Positions 17,133 to 23,860 of a DNA stretch of 32,634 nucleotides are shown piece after piece (positions within the stretch are counted from its first letter, which is position 1; the number at the start of each line of letters is the position of its first letter). Position numbers and translations under genes: made by a program. Where the stretch lies: contig NZ_VOBI01000033.1 in assembly GCF_008369325.1 (NCBI RefSeq), positions 1 to 32,634 of the forward strand, given 5' to 3'. The notes below the pieces were generated by a model, which was not told the DNA's origin, did not search any database, and was given only the letters and a program-made list of their open reading frames with translations. The DNA comes from Pseudomonas sp. ANT_H12B. GTDB taxonomy: Bacteria > Pseudomonadota > Gammaproteobacteria > Pseudomonadales > Pseudomonadaceae.

Positions 17133-17168
17133 TGTCTCAGACTGCAACAACTGTCGCGTTATTAGACG
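17133..17168 (+). promoter_or_regulatory. Candidate UAS upstream of qhpA
   Basis: TGTCTCAGACTGCAACA at 17133-17149 matches 13 of 17 bases of the minus-strand site found before the aldehyde dehydrogenase, with both TGT and TGCAACA ends kept. A weaker copy (10 of 17) starts at 17152, 19 bp further on. The sites lie about 95-110 bp upstream of the candidate -24 element. Confidence 0.55.
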
Positions 17169-17244
17169 CAGGCGATCTTGTCTATACGCGATTCGCAGGC
17201 CTTGTCTTCACGTAACTGCTTGATAAAAAAGGTTATCGGCAAGC

Positions 17245-17261
17245 TGGCACGCTCCGTGTAT
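17245..17261 (+). promoter_or_regulatory. Possible sigma-54 promoter of qhpA (degenerate -12)
   Basis: TGGCACG at 17245-17251 is a perfect -24 element. At the correct spacing the -12 element reads GTGTA instead of TTGCA, so the key GC is GT. The support is therefore partial. It would give a leader of about 100 bases before qhpA. No better promoter is visible in this 345-bp gap. Confidence 0.4.
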
Positions 17262-17288
17262 TGCTCATTGCAGACGTTTCTCTTGCCT

Positions 17289-17312
17289 CCGTCAGCGGTG
17301 CGCCGCCGACGG
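17289..17312 (+). other. Strong hairpin in the presumed qhpA leader
   Basis: CCGTC-A-GCGG, loop TGCG, CCGC-C-GACGG: nine base pairs with one internal mismatch, 62 bp before the qhpA ATG. There is no T-tract. It could affect mRNA stability or attenuation. Its role is unknown. Confidence 0.4.
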
Positions 17313-17373
17313 CAGAAACCATAAAAACGATAAGCCACAAAAATAAGAAAGCACCGTGCGAGGTTCGACGTTG

Positions 17374-18954
17374 ATGAAGAGAAAACTCCGATCAGGCCTG
17401 AGTGCCAGTCTGCTGGCCGTGGCCGCTTGTGTGGCGTTGCATTCGCCTTACAGCCTGGCAGCCCGCGACGCTCAGACCATCCTCAAGGAAACCTGCCAGG
17501 GCTGTCATACCCCCGAAGCCGACAACGCCCTGAGCCGCATCAGTCACCAGCGTAAAACGCCGGAAGGCTGGCTGATGAGCATCGCCCGCATGCAAGTCAT
17601 GCACGGTTTGCAGATCAGCGATGACGACCGCCGCACCCTGGTCAAATACCTGGCCGACACCCAGGGCCTTGCCCCAAGCGAAACCGATGGCGTGCGTTAT
17701 GCGCTGGAACGTCGACTCAATACCGTCGAGAAGTTCGACGACCAGACCAGTCAAATGTGCGGGCGTTGCCACTCCGGTGCTCGGGTCGCCCTGCAACGGC
17801 GTCCGGCCCAGGAATGGGAGCATCTGGTGAACTTCCACCTCGGCCAATGGCCGTCCCTGGAATACCAGGCCCTGTCTCGCGACCGCGACTGGTTCGACTT
17901 GGCTCGCAAAGAAATGGTGCCGCTGCTGGCCAAGCGTTATCCGCTGGACAACCCGGCCTGGAAAAAATGGCAGAGCACTGCGCCGAAAGCCGAAGCGCTG
18001 GTGGGCGACTGGAGCTTCAGCGGCCACTTGCCGGGTAAAGGCGAACTGGCCGGAGTGATGAGCGTCAGTGCCGATGGCAGCGACACGTTCAAGGTCAGCG
18101 TCAAAGGCCAATACGCCGACGGCAGCCCATTCAACGGCGATGGCAGCGCGATTCTCTACACCGGTTACGAATGGCGCGGCAACGTGACCATCGACGGCGT
18201 GACCATGCGCCAGGTGTTCGCCGCCCAAGGCAACGCTATGCAGGGCCGGATGTTCGAGGCCGAGCACGATGAGCGGGGCCTGGACTTTGTCGCCGCCAAG
18301 CAGGGCAGCAGCCGTTTGCTGGCGGTGCAGCCGGGGTACCTGAAGGCGGGTGCTGAAACTGAAGTCATCCTGGTCGGCAGCGGTCTCACCGGCAAACCGG
18401 ACTTCGGCAAAGGCGTGGAAGTGGTCGAGGTGCTGGAGCAAACGCCAGAGCGCATGCGGGTCAGACTCAAGGCCGCTACGAACGCCCAACCGGGTCTGCG
18501 CAACGTCACCGTCGGCACGCTGAAAGGCCCGACCCTGTCGGTCTACAGCAAAATCGCCGAAGTCAAAGTGGTGCCGGAGTTCTCGGTAGCGCGAATCGGT
18601 GAGGGCGGCGGTTCGACGCCGAAAGTCCAGGGCCGTTTCGATGCCGAAGCCTGGGGCAAGGGCGCCGACGGCAAGCCGTACCGCATCGGCGTGTTCCCGG
18701 CGCAGTGGTCGGTCGAAGCGTTCGACGACCGCGCCAAGGAAGACGAAGACGTCAAGTTCGCCGGCACCATGCAGGCCGACAGCGGCGTGTTCACACCGGG
18801 CGATGCCGGGCCAAACCCGCAGCGCAAAATGTCCACCAACAATGCCGGCAACCTCAAGGTGATCGCCGCCGTCGACGATGCAGAAAAATCCCTGACCGGC
18901 GAAGGCCACATGATCGTCACCGTGCAACGCTGGAACAATCCACCCATTCCGTGA
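17374..18954 (+). CDS. qhpA: QhpA: quinohemoprotein amine dehydrogenase alpha subunit (di-heme cytochrome c)
   Basis: A 526-residue periplasmic subunit that carries two c-type hemes and passes electrons from the CTQ cofactor to the respiratory chain. Residues 1 to about 29 form a Sec signal peptide (MKRKLRSGLSASLLAVAACV). The heme-binding motifs are C41-Q-G-C-H45 and C129-G-R-C-H133. The rest consists of the beta-barrel and Ig-like domains of the alpha chain. The size matches known QHNDH alpha subunits. I chose the ATG at 17374 because it starts exactly at the signal peptide n-region; a GTG at 17356 is less likely. qhpD starts 83 bp after the stop. Confidence 0.95.
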   Translation: MKRKLRSGLSASLLAVAACVALHSPYSLAARDAQTILKETCQGCHTPEADNALSRISHQRKTPEGWLMSIARMQVMHGLQISDDDRRTLVKYLADTQGLAPSETDGVRYALERRLNTVEKFDDQTSQMCGRCHSGARVALQRRPAQEWEHLVNFHLGQWPSLEYQALSRDRDWFDLARKEMVPLLAKRYPLDNPAWKKWQSTAPKAEALVGDWSFSGHLPGKGELAGVMSVSADGSDTFKVSVKGQYADGSPFNGDGSAILYTGYEWRGNVTIDGVTMRQVFAAQGNAMQGRMFEAEHDERGLDFVAAKQGSSRLLAVQPGYLKAGAETEVILVGSGLTGKPDFGKGVEVVEVLEQTPERMRVRLKAATNAQPGLRNVTVGTLKGPTLSVYSKIAEVKVVPEFSVARIGEGGGSTPKVQGRFDAEAWGKGADGKPYRIGVFPAQWSVEAFDDRAKEDEDVKFAGTMQADSGVFTPGDAGPNPQRKMSTNNAGNLKVIAAVDDAEKSLTGEGHMIVTVQRWNNPPIP

Positions 18955-19004
18955 TGCTGGCTGATCGTTAATGGTTTCAGACACTTTTTCGGAATGACCG
19001 CAGG

Positions 19005-19019
19005 CCCCGTAAAACGGGG
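19005..19019 (+). other. Intercistronic hairpin between qhpA and qhpD
   Basis: CCCCGT-AAA-ACGGGG followed by TTTGC lies 18 bp before the qhpD start codon. It is a short, weak terminator-like stem. It could lower qhpD expression relative to qhpA or protect the qhpA message. Both are inference. Confidence 0.45.
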
Positions 19020-19037
19020 TTTGCACAGGAGGTTGCA

Positions 19038-20468
19038 ATGGGCGCTATTTTGAATCTGGTCGAACGGAACCTGCACGAAGTGCACGTCGATGCCGACCGC
19101 ATGCTGTTCCACATTCCCAGCAGTTCGCTGTTCGCCAGTGATGAGCTGACCGGCACTATCATCGACACCTTGCGCGGCCCCGGCTGTTCGTCGGACGACC
19201 TGATCCAGCGCTTGGCGGCACGTTTCAGCGGCGAAGAAATCACCGAGACCCTGCGTGAGCTGATGTCCCTGGAACTGGTCAGCGACGGTTCGCCGCTGAC
19301 CCCGGACATCGGCACCAAACGCGTTGAGTGCACGGCGATCAATACCGTCGTGTTGAACGTCAACACTGGCTGCAATTTGAGCTGCACCTACTGCTACAAG
19401 GAAGACCTCGACAAGCCGTCGGCCGGCAAGAAAATGGACGTCGAAACGGCGGTTGCCTCGGTGGAGATGCTGCTGCGCGAGTCCCCTGACGAAGAGCGTT
19501 TTACCGTGGTGTTTTTCGGCGGTGAGCCGCTGAGCAATCGCAAGCTGATCGAGTACATGGTCGACTATTGCGAGAAGCGTTTCCGTGAGGCGGGCAAGTT
19601 CGTCGAGTTCGTCATGACCACCAACGCGACGCTGCTCACCGAAGACACCGTGGACTACCTCAACGCCCACCGTTTCGGCCTGTCAGTCAGTATCGACGGG
19701 CCGAAAACCGTGCACGACCGCAACCGCATCACCGTGGGCGGGCAGGGCACGTACGACGTGGTGCGGCGCAAGGCTGAAATGCTGCTGTCGCGCTACAACA
19801 GCCGTCCGGTCGGTGCCCGCGTGACCCTGACCACTGGCGTTACTGACGTGGAAACCATCTGGGATCACCTGTTCAACGAACTGGGTTTTGCCGAAGTCGG
19901 CTTCGCTCCGGTGACCTCCGGCGACATCAGCACCTTCAACCTGTCCAGCGACGAGCTGATCGAAGTCTTCGCCAACATGAAGAAGCTCGGTCGGCGGTAT
20001 CTGGAAGCGGCGCTGGAACACCGCAACATCGGTTTCTCCAACCTGCATCAGCTGATCACCGACATCCACGAAGGCCACAAAAAAGCCCTGCCCTGCGGCG
20101 CGGGCCTGAAGATGCTGGCGGTGGATCACAAGGGTGAATTGAACCTGTGCCATCGCTTTACCGGTTCTTCGCTGCCGACTTTCGGCAATGTGCACAGCGG
20201 CGTTAAACAGGTCGAGTTGAACGACTTCCTGTCCCAGCGCCTGGACCGCACCAATACCGGCTGCGAGGACTGCCAGATCCGCAACCTTTGCTCCGGCGGC
20301 TGCTATCACGAGAGCTACGCCCGCTACGGCGACCCGACTCACCCGACCTATCACTACTGCGAACTGATGCGTGACTGGGTCGACTTCGGCATCGAGGTCT
20401 ATACCCGGATCATGGCCCACAACCCTGCGTTTATCAGCAGCTACATCACTCCGCGCAAGGCCCACTGA
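19038..20468 (+). CDS. qhpD: QhpD: radical SAM/SPASM enzyme forming thioether cross-links in QhpC
   Basis: A 476-residue radical SAM protein. The [4Fe-4S] cluster motif is C112-NLS-C116-TY-C119, followed by the glycine-rich FFGGEPL strand. The C-terminal SPASM-type region holds further cysteines (CGAGLKMLAVDHKGELNLC, then CEDCQIRNLCSGGC), which bind auxiliary clusters. An N-terminal domain of about 100 residues probably recognises the QhpC leader. In Paracoccus QhpD makes the three Cys-to-Asp/Glu intrapeptidyl thioether bonds of the gamma subunit. The ATG at 19038 has an AGGAGG ribosome-binding site. qhpC starts one base after its stop codon. Confidence 0.95.
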   Translation: MGAILNLVERNLHEVHVDADRMLFHIPSSSLFASDELTGTIIDTLRGPGCSSDDLIQRLAARFSGEEITETLRELMSLELVSDGSPLTPDIGTKRVECTAINTVVLNVNTGCNLSCTYCYKEDLDKPSAGKKMDVETAVASVEMLLRESPDEERFTVVFFGGEPLSNRKLIEYMVDYCEKRFREAGKFVEFVMTTNATLLTEDTVDYLNAHRFGLSVSIDGPKTVHDRNRITVGGQGTYDVVRRKAEMLLSRYNSRPVGARVTLTTGVTDVETIWDHLFNELGFAEVGFAPVTSGDISTFNLSSDELIEVFANMKKLGRRYLEAALEHRNIGFSNLHQLITDIHEGHKKALPCGAGLKMLAVDHKGELNLCHRFTGSSLPTFGNVHSGVKQVELNDFLSQRLDRTNTGCEDCQIRNLCSGGCYHESYARYGDPTHPTYHYCELMRDWVDFGIEVYTRIMAHNPAFISSYITPRKAH

Positions 20469-20469
20469 T

Positions 20470-20793
20470 ATGAAACATCTCAAGGCAATCAATAACAAAG
20501 CGTTGAAGCTCGATGAGGCCGCGGCCGAAAACCGTATCGAAGAGGTGGTGGCGATGAGTTCCGTCGCCGGTTGTGCCTCGACCACCGACCCGGGTTGGGA
20601 GATCGACGCGTTTGGCGGTGTGTCGTCGCTGTGCCAGCCGATGGAAGCCGATCTTTACGGCTGTTCCGACCCTTGTTGGTGGCCGGCCCAGGTGCCGGAC
20701 ATGATGAGCACCTACCCGGACTGGAACAAGGATGCCCAGGCGTCCAACGACAACTGGCGCAACCTTGGCACTGTCTTCCCCAAAGACAAGTGA
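20470..20793 (+). CDS. qhpC: QhpC: QHNDH gamma subunit precursor (CTQ-bearing RiPP-like peptide)
   Basis: A 107-residue precursor. Using published gamma-subunit numbering as I remember it, an offset of 28 places every modified residue correctly: C35-E44, C55-D61 and C69-D77 for the thioether bonds, and C65-W71 for cysteine tryptophylquinone. The core runs from CQPMEADLYGCSDPCWWPAQ. This predicts a 28-residue leader ending in EEVVA, removed by QhpE, and a mature chain of 79 residues. The leader is charged and is not a Sec signal, in line with export by QhpF. The gene starts one base after the qhpD stop. The protein is the catalytic subunit and sits in the periplasmic enzyme between alpha and beta. 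Confidence 0.96.
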   Translation: MKHLKAINNKALKLDEAAAENRIEEVVAMSSVAGCASTTDPGWEIDAFGGVSSLCQPMEADLYGCSDPCWWPAQVPDMMSTYPDWNKDAQASNDNWRNLGTVFPKDK

Positions 20794-20818
20794 TCGGACA
20801 GAGAAGAAGGATTCCAGC

Positions 20819-21937
20819 ATGCCTAGCATCAACGCCTGCGGCCTGGCCGCTTTCGCCGTCCTGAGCGCCTGTTCGCTCAACGTTCTGGCCGATGAAAACA
20901 CCGCTCTCGCAACCGGTCACGAGTACATGGTGACCACCAATTACCCGAACAACCTGCACATCATCGACCTGGCCACGGACACCGTGTTCAAGACCTGCAA
21001 GATGCCGGATGCCTTCGGTCCGGGCTCTGTGCAGTTATCGCCGGATCGTAAGACCGCCTACGTGCTGAACAACCACTACGCGGATGTCTACGGCGTTGAA
21101 CTCGATAGCTGCAAGCAGGTATTCCACGCCAGCATCACCCAGAAACCGGGGGAGAAAGCCAAGTCGATGTTTGCCTTTACCGTCAGTCATGACGGCAAGG
21201 AATTGTTCACCATCGCCAACCCGACGTTGATGCTCAACGACCGCTACGAAGTGCAGCAACCCCGGCTCGATGTGTACGCCACCGACGCTGGCCTGGACGC
21301 CAAACCCGTACGCAGTTTCCCGGCCCCCCGGCAGCTGACCATCATGCAGAGTGGCGACGACGGCACGCTGTACGTGGCCGGGGCGGACGTCTACAAGGTC
21401 GATGTGAAGACCGGCAAGTTCGACGTGCTGATCCCCAGCCGCCACTGGAAACGCCCGAACTACAGTGCGCCGGACGTGCTCTACGTATGGAACCAGCAGA
21501 CTTATCGTCATGACTTTTCGTTGCTCTACACCGCAGCGAAATTCAAGGACAAGAAACAGGACCCAGCGACTGCCGAGTACCTTTACGGGCTGTTCAGCAT
21601 CGACCTGAAAACCGGCAAGACCGAAACCACCGACTTCGGCCCGCTGACGGAAATCTACTTCAGCGGCATGCGCTCGCCGAAGGACCCGAACCTGATGTTC
21701 GGGGTGCTCAACCGCTTGGCCAAGTACGACATCAAGCAGAAGAAAATGCTCCAGGCGGCGACGCTCGATCATTCCTACTACTGCATTTCTTTCAACAAGG
21801 ACGGCAGCAAGATCTACCTGGCCGGGACGTTTAATGACGTGGCGATCTTTGATCCAGAGAGCATGAAGCAGATCGGCAACATCAAGTTGCCGGGTGGGGA
21901 TATGGCGATCACTACGGCGCAAATATTTGTTCGGTAA
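20819..21937 (+). CDS. qhpB: QhpB: quinohemoprotein amine dehydrogenase beta subunit
   Basis: A 372-residue periplasmic subunit that folds as a seven-bladed beta-propeller. Repeated YVTN-like segments are visible, such as HIIDLATDTVFKTC, VQLSPDRKTAYVLNN, GTLYVAGADVYKVDVKTGKF and KIYLAGTFNDVAIFDPES. It begins with a signal peptide ending near LNVLA, before DENTA. The ATG at 20819 has GAAGG upstream and no earlier start codon is available, although the short n-region lacks a Lys or Arg. It follows qhpC by 25 bp and ends the qhpADCB unit; a REPIN lies directly downstream. The beta subunit helps to frame the active site around CTQ. Confidence 0.94.
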   Translation: MPSINACGLAAFAVLSACSLNVLADENTALATGHEYMVTTNYPNNLHIIDLATDTVFKTCKMPDAFGPGSVQLSPDRKTAYVLNNHYADVYGVELDSCKQVFHASITQKPGEKAKSMFAFTVSHDGKELFTIANPTLMLNDRYEVQQPRLDVYATDAGLDAKPVRSFPAPRQLTIMQSGDDGTLYVAGADVYKVDVKTGKFDVLIPSRHWKRPNYSAPDVLYVWNQQTYRHDFSLLYTAAKFKDKKQDPATAEYLYGLFSIDLKTGKTETTDFGPLTEIYFSGMRSPKDPNLMFGVLNRLAKYDIKQKKMLQAATLDHSYYCISFNKDGSKIYLAGTFNDVAIFDPESMKQIGNIKLPGGDMAITTAQIFVR

Positions 21938-21961
21938 TTGCGGCGTCTGAACTGACGCCAC

Positions 21962-22050
21962 CGCGAGCAGGCTCGCTCCCACAGGGTTCAATGATGTTCA
22001 CACAATAGTGATCACACTGAGATCCACTGTGGGAGCGAGCCTGCTCGCGA
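21962..22050. repeat. REPIN: two inverted REP sequences after qhpB
   Basis: REP units at 21962-21983 (inverse) and 22028-22050 (forward) flank a 44-bp spacer, between the convergent ends of qhpB and the LprI-like gene. They belong to the same family as those at 7548 and 8740. Confidence 0.9.
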
Positions 22051-22075
22051 AGAGGCCCTCGAAGACACCGAAGCA

Positions 22076-22477
22076 TCAAGCCCCAGGCACCGGGCAACTC
22101 AAATCCCCCTCCTGACACTTCAAATAATTCTTGAAAGTCTCAACCCGCGCCTTGGTCAGATCAGTGATGCAGTTGCTGTAGATCAACGGATACACACTGC
22201 CCCCCGCCACCCCGGAAGCCGAGAACTTGCACTCGGCATCACGAAACGTAATCCACGCTCGCTGAGCGCCGACCAGAAGCTTTTTGGCGTCAGGGCTGTC
22301 CTTCAAATGTGCGGTGATCTGCTGATATAGCGTATTCAACTCTTTATCCGCAGCCTTGTTCTGTTGCGCCGCGCACTGATTCATCGTGGCTTGATCCGTG
22401 GCGTTGTCGCAGTCCGCAGCATAAGTTACGGAGGTGAACAGCAAAGGCGTCAACGCCAGAAGGAAACGTAGGTGCAT
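22076..22477 (-). CDS. LprI-family secreted protein (DUF1311)
   Basis: A 133-residue protein with a Sec signal peptide (MHLRFLLALTPLLFTSVTYA, cut before ADCDN). The mature part has the LprI/DUF1311 pattern: DCDNATDQATMNQCAAQQNKAADKELNTLYQQI, then AQRAWITFRDAEC and six cysteines likely to form disulfides. LprI of Mycobacterium inhibits lysozyme; in Pseudomonas the family is widespread and its role is mostly untested. The gene is transcribed towards qhpB and separated from it by a REPIN. It probably acts in the periplasm. Confidence 0.88.
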   Translation of the reverse strand: MHLRFLLALTPLLFTSVTYAADCDNATDQATMNQCAAQQNKAADKELNTLYQQITAHLKDSPDAKKLLVGAQRAWITFRDAECKFSASGVAGGSVYPLIYSNCITDLTKARVETFKNYLKCQEGDLSCPVPGA

Positions 22478-22540
22478 GTAAGTTCTCGCAGTGACCTGGA
22501 AAATTGAAGTGCAGTGTAGCGCTGCTTCGTATCGGGCAAT

Positions 22541-22842
22541 CTATGCCTGCCATTCAGGGCATTTTTCGATCGAATCATACTCAAGCCATGGCACGTCATG
22601 TGATGTCCAGATGTGCGCTTGAGGCGCCATTTTCGGGTCATCATCGAGTGTCGCTACCCGCACGATCACATGAGGCTGAGCCAACCGTTCCGCCATCAAA
22701 TGCGAGCCACAGACCGAGCAGAAATGCCGAAGCTTGCCCGGTGACGATTCGTAGCTGCTCAGCTGGCCCTGGCCCTTGGTCCAGCGAAAGTGTTCACGCA
22801 TGACCCCGGCTGTCGAGGCAAATGCGGCTGCGTGCGCCTTGC
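22541..22842 (-). pseudogene. GFA/CENP-V family gene remnant lacking its 5' part
   Basis: From about 22842 downwards the minus strand encodes the C-terminal two thirds of a GFA-family protein (relatives of glutathione-dependent formaldehyde-activating enzyme). It retains KAHAAAFASTAGVMREHFRW, the zinc motif CSVCGSH and the tail HIWTSHDVPWLEYDSIEKCPEW. The N-terminal zinc ligands of the usual CHC start are missing. Upstream the DNA changes at once into an ADP-ribosylglycohydrolase sequence in another frame. The frame can be opened with an ATG at 22849, but that gives only a few chimeric residues, so the product would lack half of its zinc site. Confidence 0.8.
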
Positions 22843-23168
22843 AACGCATTGTGGATCAGCTCGGCGAACAACTGACAGCATTCGAGCGCTTCCGGCGCGG
22901 CGTGGGTAGTGCGTGAACTGTTTGCGGATAACTCCAGCAAACGGTCGCGATCAGGAAAGCAATACAGCACCATCGGCGCCAACCGCATCAGCGAGCCGTT
23001 CCCGGCCGTGTTGGGATCGCTGGAGCCGGCAAGGGGGCCGCCGCCTTCCATATCGGTCAGGGGCTTGAATGAACCCTGTGGCTGGAACGCGACGCTGGTG
23101 CCGACGGCATCGCCGCACGCCAGGCCCAGAAGGGCTCCGCGATAACGCTCCGTGAGTGAAGGCTGCAT
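22794..23168 (-). pseudogene. ADP-ribosylglycohydrolase gene with internal deletion and lost 3' part
   Basis: The ATG at 23168, with an AAGGA ribosome-binding site, begins a typical DraG-like N-terminus (RYRGALLGLACGDAVGTSVAF). After TDMEGGGP the protein jumps to LAGSSDPNTAGNGSLMRLAP. In intact family members these parts are separated by roughly 70 residues that include the metal-binding TDDT motif (from memory). The frame then runs through LFAELIHNALQ and into GFA-derived DNA, where it stops at 22794. Two deletions are thus implied, and the product would lack both metal-binding clusters. It is expected to be inactive. Confidence 0.8.
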
Positions 23169-23364
23169 GAATCGTCCTTGTCTGAGTCAACGTTGCCCCG
23201 AACGTTAGCAGTTTGTGTCACTGACTTTCGTCCTCTCGCCAGAACTTCGCGCTGCAAATGCAGCCGAATATTTCAGACAGGCTTGATTGCGTGGCCCGAT
23301 TGATACAACTTTAGGGTTGGTCTTGTGGTCTTACTGGCCTACTGTTCATTACAGGAGGTGATTT

Positions 23365-23853
23365 ATGAATCCAGCATCAGATCGCATCGAAAGGAAGATC
23401 CTGCTCAAATACCCGCGCTCGCACGTTTGGCGCGTGTTGGCTAATGCCGAGGCATTCGGGCAATGGTTTGGGGTCGCGCTCGAAGGCAAGCGTTTTGTCG
23501 CCGGCGAATGGACTCAGGGGCAAGTCACCTATCCCGGTTATGAGCACGTTCTGTGGAATGTGCTGGTGGAGCGGGTCGAGCCCGAGCGGGTATTTTCGTT
23601 TCGCTGGCACCCGTACGCGGTGGAACCCGAAATCGATTACACCCAGGAGCCCACCACGCTGGTGAAGTTCGAGCTCGAAGACATGGATGAAGGCACGTTG
23701 CTCAAGGTCTCCGAGTCCGGTTTCGATCACATTCCCCAGTCGCGTCGGCTCAAGGCGTTCCGTATGGACAGCCGGGGCTGGGATGAGCAGATGGGTAATA
23801 TCGAAGAGTTCCTGAAATCCAGCGCCAAGGAGCGTGAGCGTCAGGCAGAGTGA
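23365..23853 (+). CDS. SRPBCC (AHSA1-like) domain protein
   Basis: A 162-residue START-like/AHSA1-type protein. It opens with the typical RIERKILLKYPRSHVWRVLANAEAFGQWFG and continues with VERVEPERVFSFRWHP and the closing helix SRGWDEQMGNIEEFLK. These proteins have a hydrophobic cavity; their roles range from ligand binding to stress response, and no ligand can be named here. The ATG at 23365 has AGGAGG upstream. The kinase-like gene that follows overlaps its end or starts just after it, so the pair is probably co-transcribed. In many bacteria such genes sit with ArsR regulators, but none is present here. Confidence 0.87.
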   Translation: MNPASDRIERKILLKYPRSHVWRVLANAEAFGQWFGVALEGKRFVAGEWTQGQVTYPGYEHVLWNVLVERVEPERVFSFRWHPYAVEPEIDYTQEPTTLVKFELEDMDEGTLLKVSESGFDHIPQSRRLKAFRMDSRGWDEQMGNIEEFLKSSAKERERQAE

Positions 23854-23860
23854 CAGCAGC

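Noticed and set aside
17392..19038. Long open frame antisense to qhpA (548 codons)
   Set aside because: It is a by-product of high GC codon bias. The plus strand encodes a clear di-heme alpha subunit with a signal peptide; the antisense product has no recognisable domain.
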